Assembly (NCBI GenBank): GCA_934096815.1
Contig: CAKOMY010000003.1
Coordinates: 61,336 to 125,335, forward strand
Reading direction: 5' to 3'
DNA length: 64,000 nt
Origin: an uncultured Bacilli bacterium
Lineage (GTDB): Bacteria; Bacillota_I; Bacilli_A; RF39; UBA660
The position numbers and the translations under genes were made by a program. The notes beneath the pieces were generated by a model, which saw only the letters and a program-made list of their open reading frames with translations, was not told the origin of the DNA and searched no databases. Numbering within the stretch: position 1 is the stretch's first letter; every line of letters begins with the position of its first letter. Shown piece after piece: positions 1 through 6,686 of the stretch.

Positions 1-39
1 ATTACAAGTCAGTTGCGCTACCAATTACGCTATGTCGGC
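1..39 (-). tRNA. tRNA-Thr (UGU), partial
   Basis: The reverse complement begins GCCGACATAG and reaches an anticodon stem reading CTGACTTGTAAT, giving anticodon TGT (Thr). The 3' half lies outside the window. It is the third gene in line from the promoter at 263-291, after tRNA-Leu and tRNA-Val. Confidence 0.9.
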
Positions 40-47
40 AAATTAAA

Positions 48-124
48 TGGTGGGCGATGTAGGACTCGAACCTACGACCCCCTGCTTGTAAGGCAGGTGC
101 TCTAACCAACTGAGCTAATCGCCC
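48..124 (-). tRNA. tRNA-Val (UAC)
   Basis: The reverse complement folds as a full cloverleaf with acceptor GGGCGAT/ATCGCCC, a D-arm TAGCTCAGTTGG, anticodon TAC in CCTGCCTTACAAGCAGG, and a GGTTCGAGTCC T-arm. A CCA end is encoded at 48-50. Confidence 0.96.
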
Positions 125-139
125 GACTAAATATATAAA

Positions 140-228
140 TGGTGCCCGAGGCCGGACTTGAACCGGCACGAGTTATTATGCTCGCAGGATTTTAAGTCCT
201 GTGCGTCTACCTATTCCGCCACTCGGGC
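140..228 (-). tRNA. tRNA-Leu (UAA)
   Basis: The reverse complement has acceptor GCCCGAG/CTCGGGC, anticodon TAA in CAGGACTTAAAATCCTG, and the long variable arm expected of a class II tRNA. CCA is encoded at 140-142. It is the first gene of the minus-strand Leu-Val-Thr tRNA operon. Confidence 0.96.
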
Positions 229-262
229 GGGCACATTTGTCTTAAAAACTTAAGACTACTTG

Positions 263-291
263 AATATACCAAATAATTTTGATTAGTGCAA
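263..291 (-). promoter_or_regulatory. Promoter of the Leu-Val-Thr tRNA operon
   Basis: On the minus strand TTGCAC (291-286) is followed by a 17-nt spacer and TATATT (268-263), a good sigma-A match. A 7-bp inverted repeat at 239-256 (GTCTTAA/TTAAGAC) lies between it and the tRNA-Leu gene, in the transcribed leader. Confidence 0.6.
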
Positions 292-413
292 TACTTTTTC
301 AAAAAAAATTTCAAAAAAAATCATTTTTTAGGTAAAAAATAGATATATTTTATAAAAATAAACATATTAATAATAAGAAATATGAAAAAATACAAAAAAA
401 ATGTTTCTAATTG

Positions 414-443
414 TTGACTTAATTTTTTTTAGTGTGATATAAT
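414..443 (+). promoter_or_regulatory. Promoter of the plus-strand tRNA cluster
   Basis: TTGACT (414-419), an 18-nt spacer and TATAAT (438-443) precede the tRNA-Ser gene by 26 nt. It is a near-consensus sigma-A promoter and probably drives Ser-fMet-Asp-Phe. The rest of the spacer 229-469 is A/T-rich with no other recognisable element. Confidence 0.7.
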
Positions 444-469
444 CTATTTGTTCCTTGAAAGAAGGAAAC

Positions 470-560
470 GGAGAAATACCCAAGTCTGGTTGAAGGGACT
501 GGTCTTGAAAACCAGGAGGTCGGCAACGGCGCAGGGGTTCGAATCCCTTTTTCTCCGCCA
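470..560 (+). tRNA. tRNA-Ser (UGA)
   Basis: Acceptor GGAGAAA/TTTCTCC, anticodon TGA in CTGGTCTTGAAAACCAG, a long variable arm (class II), and encoded CCA at 558-560. Confidence 0.96.
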
Positions 561-569
561 TATAGTTAT

Positions 570-646
570 CGCGGGATAGAGCAGCTCGGTAGCTCGCCAG
601 GCTCATAACCTGGAGGTCGTTGGTTCAAATCCGGCTCCCGCAACCA
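570..646 (+). tRNA. Initiator tRNA-fMet (CAU)
   Basis: Acceptor CGCGGGA pairs with TCCCGCA so that positions 1 and 72 form the C/A mismatch typical of initiator tRNA. The anticodon loop reads CTCATAA (anticodon CAT at 604-606). CCA is encoded. Confidence 0.95.
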
Positions 647-647
647 T

Positions 648-724
648 GGTTCGTTAGTCTAGAGGCCTATGACGTCTGCCTGTCACGCAGAAGACCACGG
701 GTTCGAATCCCGTACGAACCGCCA
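648..724 (+). tRNA. tRNA-Asp (GUC)
   Basis: Acceptor GGTTCGT/ACGAACC, anticodon GTC in CTGCCTGTCACGCAG, and encoded GCCA end. It starts one base after the fMet gene. Confidence 0.95.
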
Positions 725-728
725 TGAT

Positions 729-804
<76 letters not shown>

Positions 805-816
805 TAAAGTAAATTT

Positions 817-835
817 AAAGCCGAAAGGCTTTTTT
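817..835 (+). terminator. Small terminator-like hairpin between tRNAs
   Basis: AAGCC-GAAA-GGCTT followed by a T run. It sits between tRNA-Phe and tRNA-Pro and may partly end the upstream tRNA transcript; the stem is only 5 bp. Confidence 0.5.
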
Positions 836-837
836 AT

Positions 838-914
838 CGAGAAGTAGCTCAGTTTGGTAGAGCACTACGCTTGGGACGTAGGGGTCGCAGGTTCGAATCC
901 TGTCTTCTCGACCA
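838..914 (+). tRNA. tRNA-Pro (UGG)
   Basis: Acceptor CGAGAAG/CTTCTCG (C1 is typical of Pro), anticodon TGG in CTACGCTTGGGACGTAG, and encoded ACCA end. Confidence 0.95.
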
Positions 915-925
915 TTTAGATTTTT

Positions 926-950
926 AAGCCTTGAGATTCAAGGCTTTTAT
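926..950 (+). terminator. Intrinsic terminator after the tRNA cluster
   Basis: AAGCCTTGA-GAT-TCAAGGCTT is a perfect 9-bp stem followed by TTTAT, directly downstream of tRNA-Pro. Confidence 0.8.
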
Positions 951-1009
951 AATAAAAAAATTTACTTGCTTTTGATAATTTAGATTATAATTATAGTAAA
1001 GAGAGAAAA

Positions 1010-1597
1010 ATGAAAAACAAGGAAAAGAAAAAATTAACATTAGATGAATATATCGATATTGGTAAAAGTGATATAATTGTTTATGTAAGCGTAACTTTAA
1101 TTTTGCTTATTATATTTTTATATGTTGGTATCAAATATAATGTTTACTATTATTTATTTTTTGTTGGATTAATTACAATTGGAAGATCATTCGAGAGAAT
1201 AGAAACATTTGCGACTTTAAAACAAATAAAAAAAAACTTAACTGACAACAATCTTTTAGATAAAATAGGTAATATTGATTATTGGAATGAAAGATATTAT
1301 TTTTTAACTGATAATTACATGATAATTAAACAAAATAATAAAATTTATTCTTTTAAATACTCTGAAATAGAAAAAATATATAAAGAAAATAATTTAGTGC
1401 TAAACAAACATAGCAAATTAAATGATTACTTACATATTGTAGTTGGTAATAATAATTTTATAATATTAATTTATTCAACTGTTTTAGTTGGTGAAAATTT
1501 TAAAGATATCAGTGATTATTTAATTAAAAAGAATCCGAATATTGTAATAGGCAAAACTATTAAAAATAAAAAAATCAATATTTTTAGAACAAAATAA
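1010..1597 (+). CDS. Small two-segment membrane protein, unknown
   Basis: A 195-residue protein that I do not recognise. Residues about 22-42 and 45-58 are two adjacent hydrophobic segments after a Lys-rich N-terminus. They are followed by a roughly 135-residue soluble part with alternating charged and aromatic residues, reminiscent of a PH-like or YcxB-type domain but without a decisive motif. The start is preceded by AGAGAG at the right distance. It stands alone, bounded by terminators at 926-950 and 1610-1629. Probably a cytoplasm-facing membrane protein; no function is claimed. Confidence 0.75.
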   Translation: MKNKEKKKLTLDEYIDIGKSDIIVYVSVTLILLIIFLYVGIKYNVYYYLFFVGLITIGRSFERIETFATLKQIKKNLTDNNLLDKIGNIDYWNERYYFLTDNYMIIKQNNKIYSFKYSEIEKIYKENNLVLNKHSKLNDYLHIVVGNNNFIILIYSTVLVGENFKDISDYLIKKNPNIVIGKTIKNKKINIFRTK

Positions 1598-1609
1598 ATA
1601 GTAAATTTT

Positions 1610-1629
1610 GCCCATTTTATGGGTTTTTA
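1610..1629 (+). terminator. Intrinsic terminator
   Basis: CCCAT-TTT-ATGGG followed by TTTTTA, 13 nt after the stop codon of the gene ending at 1597. Confidence 0.6.
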
Positions 1630-1780
1630 TGCAAAATATTTTTCAAACACACTACCAAAAACATTTTTAAACATAATACATATCAAATATTGTGTTTTTA
1701 TAATATACAAAATTTATAATAATTCATTAAATATTATAGATGTAGTTTCTTAGTTTAATTTATTAAGAAAGAGGTATATT

Positions 1781-2473
1781 ATGATTAAATTAAAATATCC
1801 CCTAAAATTTGTAGGGATAACTCAAGACTATAGTTCTTATCACCTAGCTAACGATCTAGGATGGAATAACAAATATGGTGGTAGAACTGCTGATATATAT
1901 GCTTGCGGTGATGGAATTGTTACAGAAGTAGTAGATGGTAAAAATAATTCATTAAATTACGGTGATAGTGGCAATTACGTAACAATTAAATATATAGATG
2001 GTTATAAAACAAGAACCTGTCATATGCTTAAAAATAGCATTAAAGTAAAAGTAGGAGATAAAGTGGAGGCAAGCACAATAATAGGTAAAATTGGAAATAG
2101 TGGTTACTGTGGTAAAAATAGAGCCTATCATTTGCATTTTATAGTTTGGAAAAATGGCGCTAGAGTAAATCCTAGAAAACATGTTTATGTTTATAATGAT
2201 AATGTTGTAGCAAAAACTAATGAATATAAATTACTTTATTATAATGAAGAAGAACCAGTAAGAAAAAATTATATAATAATAACAGCCAAAAGTGGAGTGT
2301 GGTGCCGAAAAGGTATTGGCTTTAAATATCCTAAATATAAAGCAATACCTTATGGAACAAAATGTGAGTTACTTGTTAAAAATGCTGGCTATGCAAATGG
2401 TTACAAATGGGATAAAATAAATTATAATAACGAAATAGTTTATTTACCTAATAATTGGAATAAATATTTATAA
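1781..2473 (+). CDS. M23-family metallopeptidase (LytM-like) without signal peptide
   Basis: A 230-residue peptidoglycan endopeptidase-like protein. The zinc and catalytic residues of the M23 fold are visible: H21 and D25 in SYHLANDLG, H80 in CHMLK, and the HxH pair H116/H118 in AYHLHF. Residues about 160-230 form an SH3-like tail (WCRKGIGFKYPKYKAI) that could bind cell wall. There is no signal peptide or membrane segment, so it may be released like a phage endolysin or act in the cytoplasm. The ribosome binding site is AAGAAAGAGG. The isolated position with its own terminator and no phage genes nearby leaves its source open. Confidence 0.85.
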   Translation: MIKLKYPLKFVGITQDYSSYHLANDLGWNNKYGGRTADIYACGDGIVTEVVDGKNNSLNYGDSGNYVTIKYIDGYKTRTCHMLKNSIKVKVGDKVEASTIIGKIGNSGYCGKNRAYHLHFIVWKNGARVNPRKHVYVYNDNVVAKTNEYKLLYYNEEEPVRKNYIIITAKSGVWCRKGIGFKYPKYKAIPYGTKCELLVKNAGYANGYKWDKINYNNEIVYLPNNWNKYL

Positions 2474-2496
2474 GGATTAATTTCCTTATTTTTTTA
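2471..2496 (+). terminator. Intrinsic terminator overlapping the stop codon
   Basis: TAAGGA-TTAATT-TCCTTA followed by a run of T. It overlaps the stop of the M23 peptidase gene. Confidence 0.65.
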
Positions 2497-2550
2497 ATTT
2501 TAATTGATTTTTATTAAAAAATTTTATTTAATTATTATAGATGGATGAAT

Positions 2551-3162
2551 ATGAACAATAAAAGATTAAAAATAGGATTATTTCTAGATTCATTTTTCCC
2601 AACTATAGATGGAGTTGTAGTTGTTCCCTATACAAAAAGTGTTTGTGATGATAAAGATAGACCATATAAAGTCCCAGTTACTGAATATCGTGTATCCCTT
2701 ATTTAAACCAAAATGAATAAATAATATAAAACATTAATAGAAGAAAAATTTGACATAATTCATATTCATTCACCATTACAAATAGGTGCGTTAGGAGTAA
2801 AAATAGCTAAAACATTAAATATTCCATGTATTGCTACTATGCATACAAGATTTGATTTTGAAAAAAGAAAAAGAATTAGTAATAAATTTGTAATAGATAA
2901 TATAATTTCTAGATTTATTAAAGTTTATAATGACTGTGATAAATGTATAGCTGTAAATAATGCAATGAAAAAGGTATTTAAAGACTATGGTTACTGATAT
3001 GTCTATAATGGTACCGATTTAAAAACAAGCCAAGATAAAGAAATAATAAATGATAAATAAAAATTTGAACGAGTTGGTAAAAATGCAAGAGAAATGTTGG
3101 GATGGTATAGCTAAAGATACTTATGAATTGAATTTAAAAGAAATAGAAAAGAAGGAATTATA
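2551..3162 (+). pseudogene. Decayed GT4-type glycosyltransferase (diacylglycerol glucosyltransferase-like)
   Basis: The frame starting at 2551 reads MNNKRLKIGLFLDSFFPTID, the N-terminus of a GT-B glycosyltransferase of the kind that makes glycolipid anchors. In-frame TAA stops at 2704 and 2722 interrupt it, and the same frame then continues with FDIIHIHSPLQIGALGVKIA and ATMHTRFDFEK. An in-frame TGA follows near 2996. Downstream, most of the C-terminal catalytic domain is missing: after YNGTDLK only a short tail (VGKNAREML, then in a shifted frame AKDTYELNLKEIEKKEL) remains before 3162. Several stops, an internal deletion and a frameshift make this a relic. Loss of this enzyme is notable beside the intact LTA-synthase-like gene at 28080-30011, because an intact copy may exist elsewhere. 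Confidence 0.85.
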
Positions 3163-3165
3163 ATT

Positions 3166-3438
3166 ATGGAAAAAGACACGACTTTAAATGGAAAATGTAC
3201 TGCTAGTTGGCTCTTAGGAAGAATAGGAGAAGAAGCATCAATATTTGTTTGTACTAATTGTTATGAATTAACACCTGTTATAAATGAATCATTATATATA
3301 CCAAGTAAAAATATATATAATTTATTTCCAATTTGTCCTTGTTGTGGAATAGTTATGCATGAAAATAAAGATGTTAAAATAGACAAAGATTTTAGTTTTA
3401 AAAGTATGAGTCTAAATAGAAAGGGTATCCACAGGTAA
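3166..3438 (+). CDS. Small zinc-ribbon-like protein, unknown
   Basis: A 90-residue soluble protein with two cysteine knuckles, CTNC at residues about 29-32 and CPCC at about 58-61, the spacing of a four-Cys zinc ribbon. The start is supported by GAAGGAA 8-13 nt upstream, which overlaps the end of the glycosyltransferase relic. Its stop is 2 nt before the DHH phosphoesterase gene, so the two are probably one transcript. I do not recognise the family; treatment-type zinc-ribbon proteins of this size occur in conjugative elements and phages. Confidence 0.6.
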   Translation: MEKDTTLNGKCTASWLLGRIGEEASIFVCTNCYELTPVINESLYIPSKNIYNLFPICPCCGIVMHENKDVKIDKDFSFKSMSLNRKGIHR

Positions 3439-3440
3439 AA

Positions 3441-4376
3441 ATGATAAGAAAACAAAATAATAATAAAATATTAATTATTTCTCATATAGCAGATTGTGAT
3501 GGAATGGGAAGCATAATTTTAGGTATTAAATATTTTAAAAATATTGATTACATACTTTGTGAATCAAATGATTTAGAAGATTTGCTTAAAGAAGATTTTA
3601 GTAATTATGAACAAATATTTATTTGTGATTTACCATTTTATAAAGAAACCATCCATGTTATAGAAAATAATAATTATTTAAAAGAACATCTAAAACATTT
3701 TGATCATCATGAATCTAGTGTAAGTGATAATACTTATTCTTTTATAAATGAAGTTATCAGTATTAATGGTTTAAAAGTATCCGCAACTTATTTATTTTAT
3801 CAATATTTAAATTCATTAAGTGATAGGTTAAATAAAAGATTTTATAAGGAATTTGTTGAAGGTGTAAGAGCATATGATATTTGGGATAAAAATGGCAACT
3901 TTGAATTAGGTAATAAAATAACTAATGTATTTACCCTCATGGAACCATTTAGTTTTATAGAATATATTTGTTCTTTGGATGATAGTAAAGAGTTTATGAT
4001 AACTAAAGAAATTGAAGATTTAATTATATCTAATGAAAAGAAAATGAATAATTATTTTGAAAAAGCCTATGAAAAAATAGTTATAACTGATTATAAAGGT
4101 TATAAAATGGCTGTCACTATTAATGAACAATATCGTTCTTTATTAGGAGAATATATTTGCGATAAAAATAAAGATATTGATTTTGTTTTAATTATAAATT
4201 TTGAGAGACTAAGTTGTTCTTTAAGATGTGAAAAAGATAATGTAGATGTATCAGTAATTGCGAGTGAATTTCATCATAATGGTGGAGGTCATCCTAAAGC
4301 CTCTGGTTTTACATTGGATAAATATTCACTTCCAAAGATAAAAAAATACATAGATTTATATTTACAAAATATTTGA
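3441..4376 (+). CDS. DHH/DHHA1 phosphoesterase, NrnB-like
   Basis: A 311-residue cytoplasmic phosphoesterase. The DHH-domain metal ligands are visible: H15, D18 and D20 in SHIADCDGMGS, D63 in ICDLP, and D88-H89-H90 in HFDHHES. The DHHA1 signature GGGHPKASGF lies near residues 281-290. The family degrades nanoRNA or small phosphorylated nucleotides using Mn2+; the close spacing of domains and overall length resemble NrnB-type nanoRNases rather than RecJ (much larger). It follows the small zinc-ribbon gene by 2 nt. It ends with TGA, which supports the standard code. Confidence 0.8.
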   Translation: MIRKQNNNKILIISHIADCDGMGSIILGIKYFKNIDYILCESNDLEDLLKEDFSNYEQIFICDLPFYKETIHVIENNNYLKEHLKHFDHHESSVSDNTYSFINEVISINGLKVSATYLFYQYLNSLSDRLNKRFYKEFVEGVRAYDIWDKNGNFELGNKITNVFTLMEPFSFIEYICSLDDSKEFMITKEIEDLIISNEKKMNNYFEKAYEKIVITDYKGYKMAVTINEQYRSLLGEYICDKNKDIDFVLIINFERLSCSLRCEKDNVDVSVIASEFHHNGGGHPKASGFTLDKYSLPKIKKYIDLYLQNI

Positions 4377-4457
4377 AAAGGTGACTTCTTAAAGTAAAAA
4401 CACGCTTTTAAAAATACGTGCATTTACTATTAGAATTAAATATATATATTTAAATAG

Positions 4458-4486
4458 TTGTATTTTCTTAATATATATGCTATAAT
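4458..4486 (+). promoter_or_regulatory. Promoter of the J-domain gene
   Basis: TTGTAT (4458-4463), a 17-nt spacer and TATAAT (4481-4486). The expected start of transcription near 4493 excludes the upstream TTG codon as a translation start for the next gene. Confidence 0.65.
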
Positions 4487-4514
4487 ACACAACAACAAAA
4501 GGAGAAAATATAAA

Positions 4515-5123
4515 ATGGATAATAAAATGAATCTTTATGAAGCTAGAAAACTATTTAAATTACCAGTTAATTATACATTTGAAGAATTAAAATCATCTTA
4601 TCGTAAATTAATAATTAAATGGCATCCTGATAAATTTGCAACTTCATCAAAAGAACAACAGGACTTAGCTGAAAAAATGACTAAACAAATAAATGAAGCA
4701 AATGAAATACTTATAGAAGAACTAAATAATCATAGTTTAACTCAAAATGAAAAAATTGAACCAGAAGACGCCCTAAAAATAAAAAATATATTAAATAAAT
4801 ATTTAGATATTAGAAAACAAGCATTATTTGATTTTTACTTTGATAATTTTACTTTATTTGATAACTTAGAATCAATTACAAATAAAGATTTAAAAGCTGA
4901 ATTATATTTTTTATATTGTCAATTGCCTGATAATTCTAATTTTATAACTAAAATACTATTAACAGGCTCTATCGAAGAAGCAATTAAATTTTATGAACAA
5001 ATCATTTTAGAAGATTATCTGCAAAATATTTTTACAAAACAAGAAATTAGAAATATCCTTATAAATGAATTAGATAAATATACCAAAAAATATTATAATC
5101 AAAACTACAAATCCAAGCATTGA
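4515..5123 (+). CDS. J-domain (DnaJ-like) protein
   Basis: A 202-residue protein with an N-terminal J domain (residues about 6-65) carrying the HPD motif at residues 37-39 in IKWHPDKF, which stimulates Hsp70 ATPase. The rest is a Glu/Lys-rich helical region without the Gly/Phe or zinc-finger parts of DnaJ, so it is a class III J protein. The ATG at 4515 was chosen over the longer reading from 4458 because AAAGGAGAAA ends 9 nt before it and the promoter at 4458-4486 overlaps the longer version. It appears to be a single-gene unit; its Hsp70 client pathway is unknown. Confidence 0.85.
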   Translation: MDNKMNLYEARKLFKLPVNYTFEELKSSYRKLIIKWHPDKFATSSKEQQDLAEKMTKQINEANEILIEELNNHSLTQNEKIEPEDALKIKNILNKYLDIRKQALFDFYFDNFTLFDNLESITNKDLKAELYFLYCQLPDNSNFITKILLTGSIEEAIKFYEQIILEDYLQNIFTKQEIRNILINELDKYTKKYYNQNYKSKH

Positions 5124-5156
5124 TACGAATTTATAACACTAGGGTGAATTCTAAAA

Positions 5157-5219
5157 AGTAAATGACACTCTTATTCTAATAGTAAGTGACACTGCTATTT
5201 TTAAATGTCACTTACTATT
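5157..5219. repeat. Direct and inverted repeat cluster, possible IS-end remnant
   Basis: AGTAAATGACACT (5157-5169) is nearly repeated as AGTAAGTGACACT (5181-5193). A perfect 14-bp inverted repeat AATAGTAAGTGACA (5178-5191) / TGTCACTTACTATT (5206-5219) encloses a 14-nt spacer. Multiple short terminal repeats of TGTCA type are seen at ends of IS21-like elements, but no transposase is present; it could instead act as a terminator hairpin. Confidence 0.5.
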
Positions 5220-5309
5220 AAAATTAATAAAATAACAAGCCTATTCATATTTGCTTGTTTTTTTTATAAAAAAATGCTAAAGTACATAGCAAATGTGAGT
5301 GGTGATATT

Positions 5310-6506
5310 ATGCGTATATATGGATTTTACAATGAATATACAGGACAAGAAATAGATACTGCACTTAGAGAATTAACAGCATCAGAATATCGTCAATTAG
5401 GAAATATTTTTGAGGATAAAGGAATCAATTTGTCTAAATACAATGAAGATAGAGAAAATTTCTCTTCAAGTATTATTTTAAAATTTTCCAATATTCTTGA
5501 ACAAAATAGAAGAAATGGTTTAACATCGTTTAATCAATTAACAACAAATATTATAAATTTAATTAATTTAGGAAAAACAAATAGAGAAATATGTGAAAAG
5601 TTAAATATAGATTACAAAACTTTATATTTTGAATTAAAAAAAGTACATGGAATTAATAGAAATTATGATAGAGAATATTTTTATGATGGAAAAATTATAA
5701 GTAAAGGAAATCAAAAAAATAAATATGGTAAAGGAAATACTTTAAATATAGGTAATAATAATACTTTAAGATTTCTTATTATATCTGATCTTCATTATGG
5801 CAATAGACTAGAAAATGTTGAAGCAGTTAATAGAGCGTTTAATTATGCTAAGAAAAGAGGAATAAATATAATTTTAGTTTGTGGTGATTTTATTGATGGA
5901 GCATTTTCTAAAGGAAAACAAATCATAGAAAGATACTTTAAACAGCTTGAACATTTTGTCTTAGATTATCCCTATGATAAAGATATCATTACATTTGGTG
6001 TTGGTGGGAATCATGATTACAGTGTTAAATTTATAGATGCATTTGATTTTATAAAATTTTGTAGTATGTACCGAGATGATGTAATAATTGATAATTATGC
6101 TAATAGTTTTCTTAACATAGGAAAAGAAACTATTCAAATGTGCCATGAAATTAATGGATTTCATAAAATTATTAGTTCTTCTAAAATTATTTTAAATGGA
6201 CATATTCATAAATATGATATTAAACAAGACAAAGATAATTATAGACTAAATATATATGTTCCAACTATATCAAATTTAATTCAAACTGTTCCTGAAGCAT
6301 TAGAAATTGAACTAAGCTTAAATAATGGAGAACTTGAAAATATTAATATTAAAGAAATCTGTTTTGGAAATAGGGATATAATTTTAAGTGAAAAAGATTT
6401 TAATTTTAATAAAGATAATGAATTAAAGAAAGAAGAACCTAAAATAAAGCAATTAAATAGTAATAATTTTCAAATTGATAAATTTAATAAAAGATATGGT
6501 TTATAA
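5310..6506 (+). CDS. Calcineurin-like metallophosphoesterase with N-terminal helix-turn-helix region
   Basis: A 398-residue protein. Residues about 86-113 (TNREICEKLNIDYKTLYFEL) look like a helix-turn-helix. The C-terminal phosphoesterase domain shows all metal motifs: D160/H162 (SDLHYG), D193 (CGDFIDG), N234-H235-D236 (GGNHDYS), H279 and G297-H298-x-H300 (NGHIHKYD). The substrate is unknown. The ATG at 5310 was preferred to upstream in-frame starts because the longer version would begin inside the inverted repeat at 5206-5219. GGTGAT lies just upstream, the same weak signal as seen before several genes here. A DNA-binding region joined to a phosphoesterase is of phage or plasmid style. Confidence 0.8.
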   Translation: MRIYGFYNEYTGQEIDTALRELTASEYRQLGNIFEDKGINLSKYNEDRENFSSSIILKFSNILEQNRRNGLTSFNQLTTNIINLINLGKTNREICEKLNIDYKTLYFELKKVHGINRNYDREYFYDGKIISKGNQKNKYGKGNTLNIGNNNTLRFLIISDLHYGNRLENVEAVNRAFNYAKKRGINIILVCGDFIDGAFSKGKQIIERYFKQLEHFVLDYPYDKDIITFGVGGNHDYSVKFIDAFDFIKFCSMYRDDVIIDNYANSFLNIGKETIQMCHEINGFHKIISSSKIILNGHIHKYDIKQDKDNYRLNIYVPTISNLIQTVPEALEIELSLNNGELENINIKEICFGNRDIILSEKDFNFNKDNELKKEEPKIKQLNSNNFQIDKFNKRYGL

Positions 6507-6513
6507 AATATCG

Positions 6514-6541
6514 AAATCTCAAAATTTTTGAGATTTTTTTT
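6514..6541 (+). terminator. Intrinsic terminator
   Basis: AAATCTCAAAA pairs with TTTTGAGATTT and runs into T residues, 8 nt after the metallophosphoesterase stop. Confidence 0.75.
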
Positions 6542-6583
6542 AAAGTTTATGTTATAGTTATTAAAGAATAGGATTGAGGCTGT

Positions 6584-6676
6584 GTGAGAAAGAATAAGTT
6601 GGAACTTATATTATCTTTTTTAATTATATTAATTTGCCTTGTTTTAGGCTATCTCATAGCTAGATCTTTAATTTAG
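6584..6676 (+). CDS. 30-residue single-pass membrane peptide upstream of phosphoketolase
   Basis: GTG at 6584 preceded by TTGAGG (spacing 5) opens a 30-codon frame: a basic start (MRKNKLELI), a hydrophobic stretch of about 18 residues, then ARSLI and TAG at 6674-6676. The phosphoketolase ribosome binding site (TAGGAG, 6674-6679) overlaps this stop codon, so the two reading frames look translationally coupled. It could be a leader peptide or a small membrane protein. Real translation is likely but unproven. Confidence 0.5.
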   Translation: MRKNKLELILSFLIILICLVLGYLIARSLI

Positions 6677-6686
6677 GAGAATGATT

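Noticed and set aside
367..606. Minus-strand frame across tRNA-Ser and tRNA-fMet
   Set aside because: It runs through two plus-strand tRNA genes and is not a real coding region.
2990..3010. In-frame TGA that could be read as Trp (code 4)
   Set aside because: Other genes here end at TGA, Trp is encoded by TGG throughout, and the same frame also holds TAA stops, so this is a decayed gene and not recoding.
5205..5309. Longer start for the metallophosphoesterase
   Set aside because: It begins inside the inverted repeat and lacks a ribosome site; ATG 5310 begins the conserved-looking N-terminus.
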